NCBI GenBank assembly: GCA_014898425.1
Contig: RCSZ01000015.1
Location: 1-64,000 of the forward strand
From: Botryotinia globosa
Taxonomy: Eukaryota > Ascomycota > Leotiomycetes > Helotiales > Sclerotiniaceae
DNA: 64,000 nt
Direction: 5' to 3'
Shown here piece after piece: positions 60,101-64,000 of this stretch. The notes beneath the pieces are model-generated. The model did not search any database and was not told where the DNA came from. It saw only the letters and a list, made by a program, of their open reading frames with translations. The position numbers and the translations under genes are program-made. The first letter of the stretch is position 1. Every line of letters begins with the position of its first letter.

Positions 60101-60832
60101 AATTTCGGGAGTACGTGGCCGTTTGTAATCATCATCATCTCTTTTCCTCCGGTTACTTTTATGACTCTTTCGCGTCCTCCCAAATTCGTCTTCTTCGTAT
60201 TCGTGCTTTCGACGCCTCCTTGGTTCATCTCCGGACCGTGATCTAGATCTATGCCTATCTCTGCGACTTCGTCCTCTGTCATAATCTTGATCTGGACTCC
60301 TACTTCGTTTTCTGTTTTCTCTTCCAAGCTTCACCGGTTGCGCCTTGGGTGCTAAACCTTCTAGTAAGGCAAGTGTATCATCGACAGGTTGCGCCTTGGG
60401 TGCCAGACCTTCTAATAATGCAAGGGTATCGTCAATTGCATCAGTTCCATTCATCGCGTGGTCTTTCGAGTATTCGTCTTCGTCTTGCCATGCCGGTTTC
60501 TTGTCGGGTAATGCCAGACCTTTAAAGACCTTCGTTTTCTCTTCAACTTTGAGGTTCCCATTTTCAGCCGATGCGCCATTTCTACCTTTGCTACCTTTGA
60601 ACTTCGGATGCATCGTCGAAACCAGGCGATCCACACTCTCGACTAGACTTTGAGGAAAGTCTCCGCCAATTGCTTCGAGCTTCTTCTGGAATTCTTCGAG
60701 AGAACTGCATTCTGTACGTTGCGCAATAACGAATTCGGCGAGGGTTTTGTCACTTATTCCAAGATGATTATGCAGTTCAGAGGCCACTCTCTGGACCAAA
60801 GAAAGGATTTCGAGAGATTCGAGGTCGTCCAT
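57173..60832 (-). CDS. PRP22: PRP22/DHX8, DEAH-box splicing helicase
   Basis: Single exon; the ATG at 60832 (MDDLESLEILSLVQRVASEL) matches family starts and gives 1,219 residues, while the frame upstream has no ATG. Prp22 releases spliced mRNA from the spliceosome by ATP-driven RNA translocation. The N-terminal region is followed by a tandem duplication of DDTLALLEGLAPKAQPV (about residues 135-168) and an RS/basic stretch (about 180-235). An S1 RNA-binding domain lies at about 244-321 (DGHVTSVKDFGAFVNIHG, GRVDGLVHVS-like core). The DEAH helicase core has GDTGSGKTTQLTQYL at about 576, TQPRRVAAMSVA, DEAHERT at about 678, SATLDA, and QRAGRAGRTGPGKCFRLY. Then come the winged-helix, ratchet and OB domains, ending in a basic Gly-rich tail. 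No intron is needed. Confidence 0.96.
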   Translation of the reverse strand: MDDLESLEILSLVQRVASELHNHLGISDKTLAEFVIAQRTECSSLEEFQKKLEAIGGDFPQSLVESVDRLVSTMHPKFKGSKGRNGASAENGNLKVEEKTKVFKGLALPDKKPAWQDEDEYSKDHAMNGTDAIDDTLALLEGLAPKAQPVDDTLALLEGLAPKAQPVKLGRENRKRSRSPDQDYDRGRSRRDRHRSRSRSGDEPRRRRKHEYEEDEFGRTRKSHKSNRRKRDDDDYKRPRTPEIDDEVILQKIYDGHVTSVKDFGAFVNIHGVKGKVDGLVHVSALVEGQRVNHPSDLVSRNQPVKVKVIKVEGNRIGLSMKEVDQETGMDLAPQEKFHSGANSAPLGSKNEYGLIDEPVPVFEGQMSRNSRKNKKRMTSPERWEIRQLIASGVVKASDYPDLDEDYNATLNGEGEMELEEDVDIEIREEEPPFLTGQTKQSLELSPIRVVKAPDGSLNRAAMAGTTLAKDRRELKQQEAQDKATEDGAKVDLSAQWNDPMANPDQRQFASDLRTAKQQAPSSEVVPAWKKATQNKNEPLGRRTDMSIKDQRESLPVFRFRSELIKAVHENQLLIVVGDTGSGKTTQLTQYLAEAGFANNGIIGCTQPRRVAAMSVAKRVSEEVGCELGQEVGYTIRFEDCTSPATKIKYMTDGMLQREVLMDPDLKRYSVIMLDEAHERTISTDVLFALLKKTIKRRPDLKIIITSATLDADKFSSYFNECPIFSIPGRTFPVEVMYSREPESDYLDAALVTVMQIHLTEPPGDILLFLTGSEEIDTSCEILYERMKALGPSVPELIILPVYASLPTELQSKIFDPAPPGARKVVIATNIAETSITIDHIYYVIDPGFVKQNAYDPKLGMDSLIVTPISQAQAKQRAGRAGRTGPGKCFRLYTEAAFQSEMLPTSIPEIQRQNLSTTILMLKAMGINDLLHFDFMDPPPTNTMLTALEELYALSALDDEGLLTRLGRKMADFPMEPSLSKVLIAAVDLGCSDELLSIVAMISIPTIFYRPKEKQAQADQKKAKFHDPHGDHLTLLNVYNSWKQNKFASPWCFENFIQARSMKRAKDVRDQLLKIMERYKHPIVSCGRNTDKVRQALCSGFFRNSARKDPQEGYKTLIESTPVYLHPSSALFGKQAEWVIYHTLVMTTKEYMHCTTTIDPKWLVSAAPSFFKVADAGKLSKRKKAERIQPLHNKFAAEDDWRLSAQKRQGRSGGGGTWG

Positions 60833-63800
60833 TTCGAAGATAGCAAGGTAGGTATTGCTGCTTGTCGATAAACTTTCGAGATTCAACAATCAATAAGACG
60901 CCGAAGCGCGCTTAAACTTATCTCGCTAGTGAAACAAGCGCCAAACCTCAGATTTCACCCCTGTCATTTAACATGTATGATGTAACAAATCGAGCGTACC
61001 TTGAGGGGTCTTCTTTCTGGATATTCATGAGTATAAAAAGTGTAAAGTATTTGTGTTACAGAAAAGTTTCTAAGTCATCTATGAGCCGTAATTGAGATAT
61101 AAAGGTAACACAAAGTACGTGGACCGAGAAGAATAGCTTTTTATAAAGTCATATTTTTACCTCGCTTCTTGGAAGTTCCAAGAGGCAGATTAGAATTGGA
61201 GGCATGGAGTAGCATCCGTCTAGAGAAAAAAGTGTCTAAGACGACTAGGTAGTGCCTATTCATTGACACTTGAAACTAAAGGGTGAAGTTCAAGAACATC
61301 TACATTTTCATGAATAAATCACAAGCACGTCCGAAATTCAAGTTGACAGTACGACCTTTAAAGGGAATAATTTTGTATCACAGCTAGCATGATCTTACTT
61401 CTTGCTTGGTCCTCAGGCAGGAAAGAAATGATCCTTCACGCCAACAAGAATGGATGTGGAAGTCTCGTTTGAAGACTTTTATGTCACAGGCTTGAGTTGA
61501 CGCTTGATCGAACTGAAGACATTGAGGATGCAACGCTGATCTCTTTGTCTCTATCTAAGCTTGGTACCAAATTTACATTCCACCACAGAATCACTGCGCA
61601 TACAATTGTTATAAGTTTTAAAGGACACGATTGAGTGGCCATGGGAAATGGGTGAGCAATTCTCAAAATTCTGTACAATACATACCAATTCCTACTAGTA
61701 TTGATGGGATCTCGCCAGAAAGGTCAAATCATTTCGTGTCCTACATTCACCCATCAGCTGCCCTGTCTGGCTGTTTTACCCACGACATTTTTTCGACGAC
61801 TTTCGATGAATTCGACGACTTTCTTTCATCCGAGCCCGGAACTGTGTGAACTCAGGATTATTATTGTACACGAATGATTATGCCCCAAGTATGCTCCTCT
61901 ATTAACTTGCAAGAATAACACTCTCATCTTAACTGCCTTCGCTGGTTATTTATAGATTTGCCACCGAGCTGTTTATATCCCGAGTTCTCTTTTCCTTCTG
62001 TTCGCCAATAAAATTTGACGATGAATTGTGGCCACACTTCTACAGCCAGCTCATAACATTTCTCACTACCCATGATTCCCTTCCAGCATGGATTTCAATA
62101 GTGGCTATTTTTTGAGTTTGAACGGCTGTACCTTTTTGGGAACCGGGTTAAGCAATGAAAACAACATCCGATGGTCAAGGTGAGACGAATATTCCGGAAA
62201 GTGACGCGATGGAAGAAATCTTAGGATTTGTGAGCGAGGGATTGAATGCGTGGTTGACGAATATGTTATCTTTCAAAAACACTCTCTCCGTGAACGATAG
62301 TGTTTATAATTATTGAAAATTAGTAAGATCTTTCCATGTCATTAGCGTGTCAATTGTAAATAGCAGATGGGAACCGACTTGTCTTCGACTATCCGGTACA
62401 GTTTGAGGATGATCATAGGTGCTTGATGCTACATGTCAATACTCAGGATAATTTTTGAAATTTGGAAGGTGCAAAAAAAGCGGCTAATGTTTAGATGATT
62501 TACCTACCTCATTGCAGAAACTATAGAAACGACGGCCATACCTTCCTCAAGTCACATTATAGCCACAATAATAATTCCGGTACACCAAGCTGAAAACCCC
62601 GAACGCATAAATCTTGAATATGTTTGCACAATCTACCAGTCAATGTTCACCCTTTTCGAATCATCGGGACCGATTCTCATTCATCGAGCCTGCAATTTCA
62701 TTTCTTCTGCTCGACCCTCATATTCGGCCACAAAAGATCCTACCATAAATTCATTACTCATTGTTGTAATCTCAAAACTTGACTAAATCATGATACTGAA
62801 AATACAACAAATTCAGCATTGACTTGAACCGTAGGAAATGTGATTTGCATTATTGAAAATAGTATTTATGAAAATTTGCGATGCGCAACATACCACTTTC
62901 TGATATCACTAGCGCTCATTAAGGTTCTTCGCTTTTGGGCTTCATTTCATGACCTGAAATTTCTATCATTTGTCTTTAAGAACGAGTATCTATCTACCTA
63001 GTACTTTCTTGCTGATCTGTTGGGGATGATTTTAGATTAGAATCCTAATTTTGCTTATGGTTAATCAACCTACAGGATTTTGTGATTGTCAGATTGCTTT
63101 GGAGTGATAATATTGGAATTTGAAGAAGCTGTCACTTTTCAAGGTGCGACGTGCAACAAAACAGTTCCAATGTAGCTGGCGTTCTTTTTACCTTTTCCAA
63201 GAAAACCTTATTCCACATCTGCCAAACTGCAGTGCTTTACTTTGAGCATAAATTGTGAAGACCATACTCAATACGGCGGTTTGATTGATACAGAATCATG
63301 TGATTTGGCTTTTGCCCATACTTTATATGTAGTTGTCAAGAGGACTGAACGTCTGTAGAATATTCTATATGGATTCGAAAATCAGATCTCATTTTAATGT
63401 GACATTTCATCGCTTGAGGAAACTCTATTTCCATTTGAAGAAGGGCAAATCATATTCTGTCTTTCAAAATCTATTACAAATTAAACGGGTGTTCTATACT
63501 TGTAAGTTTTATGTTATAAATATATTTTGCGTTTTTCATTGACGAGTATATCGTTTGGAGCCTTGCAAATAATTTTGCGATTCTGAAGTTGGTGGTCGAA
63601 ACGGGGCCTACCTTGGGAGATGCGATAGGTATGCAACAAAACTTATTGCCATGAAGGAGTTAAAGCCTCGTTAAACTTCTTTCCAGGCTGGCTTTGGTGG
63701 CGGCAAATGAATATCTTCTAGGAAGTGCAAAGTAAGAACCATGTTGATCAGGTGAAAAGGGTTTCTTGACTGCCTTCACCCTTGAGTCTTGATCACTTCT

Positions 63801-64000
63801 TGGTAATAGAGGAAAAGCGGAATGTTATGTAAGAATGCAGAAGAAGTCATGAAAGAATCAATGTACCGAGAGATGTCTGTGGCAAAAAACTGCGGGATAA
63901 CACGCGACATCAAGGACATCAAGCTCCAGAAATAGTAGGACTGAACAAAAGCCCTGGCTACCAACTTTACGCCACTCATATACTTGCAACTAAGTGTGCG
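60833..64000. other. Gene-poor end of window
   Basis: About 3.2 kb upstream of PRP22 of ordinary, moderately AT-rich composition. The first few hundred bases should be the PRP22 promoter. Short frames (for example 61631-61849 plus, 63333-63542 plus, 63776-63979 minus) lack motifs, signal peptides or splice context. A gene entering from the right edge cannot be excluded. Confidence 0.4.

Overview
This window is the left end of a filamentous ascomycete chromosome. It opens with about 130 bp of CCCTAA telomere repeat. Genes carry short GT-AG introns (mostly 49-136 bp), encode typical ascomycete proteins, and sit among strongly AT-rich, RIP-like DNA. The gene set and small-intron style fit Leotiomycetes, most likely Sclerotiniaceae (Botrytis/Sclerotinia relatives). 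That placement is inference from protein resemblance, not a database result.

Layout. 1-6.8 kb: telomere, then subtelomere made of a diverged repeat family containing a GGTGGTGACCA/TGGTCACCACC inverted repeat, plus low-complexity blocks almost free of G on the + strand and several short tandem repeats; no credible gene. 7.2-9.2 kb: first gene, an F-box-like protein. 9.2-12.8 kb: two abutting terminal-inverted-repeat elements and AT-rich relic DNA. 12.8-13.2 kb: a small spliced secreted protein with eight cysteines. 14.2-34.5 kb: ordinary gene-rich DNA: PTR2-type peptide transporter, MCM6, a phospholipase D-like protein, a RING protein, an M20 metallopeptidase, a frame-broken SET-domain gene, an NmrA/festuclavine-dehydrogenase-like reductase, a DUF4385 protein and RNase H2 subunit C. 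37.2-44.3 kb: a cyclopropane-fatty-acid-synthase-like methyltransferase, the REX4 exonuclease, the ESA1 histone acetyltransferase and a GH45 endoglucanase. 46.8-52.2 kb: a 61-residue small protein, a second F-box protein and a cytochrome P450. 53.4-56.8 kb: transposon relics, a broken GFA-domain gene and an orphan 3' exon. 57.2-60.8 kb: the PRP22 splicing helicase. 60.8-64 kb: no recognisable gene.

The conserved core genes (MCM6, RNH203, REX4, ESA1, PRP22) are housekeeping functions in replication, RNA processing and chromatin and do not form a cluster. The accessory genes (secreted Cys-rich protein, GH45, P450, NmrA-like reductase, F-box proteins, broken SET and GFA genes) lie among at least four families of small non-autonomous TIR elements, several inserted within a few hundred bases of a gene. 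I found no rRNA, tRNA, CRISPR array or obvious new multi-gene system. The most unusual structures are the subtelomeric hairpin family, the long foldback elements, and genes decaying by single-base breaks.
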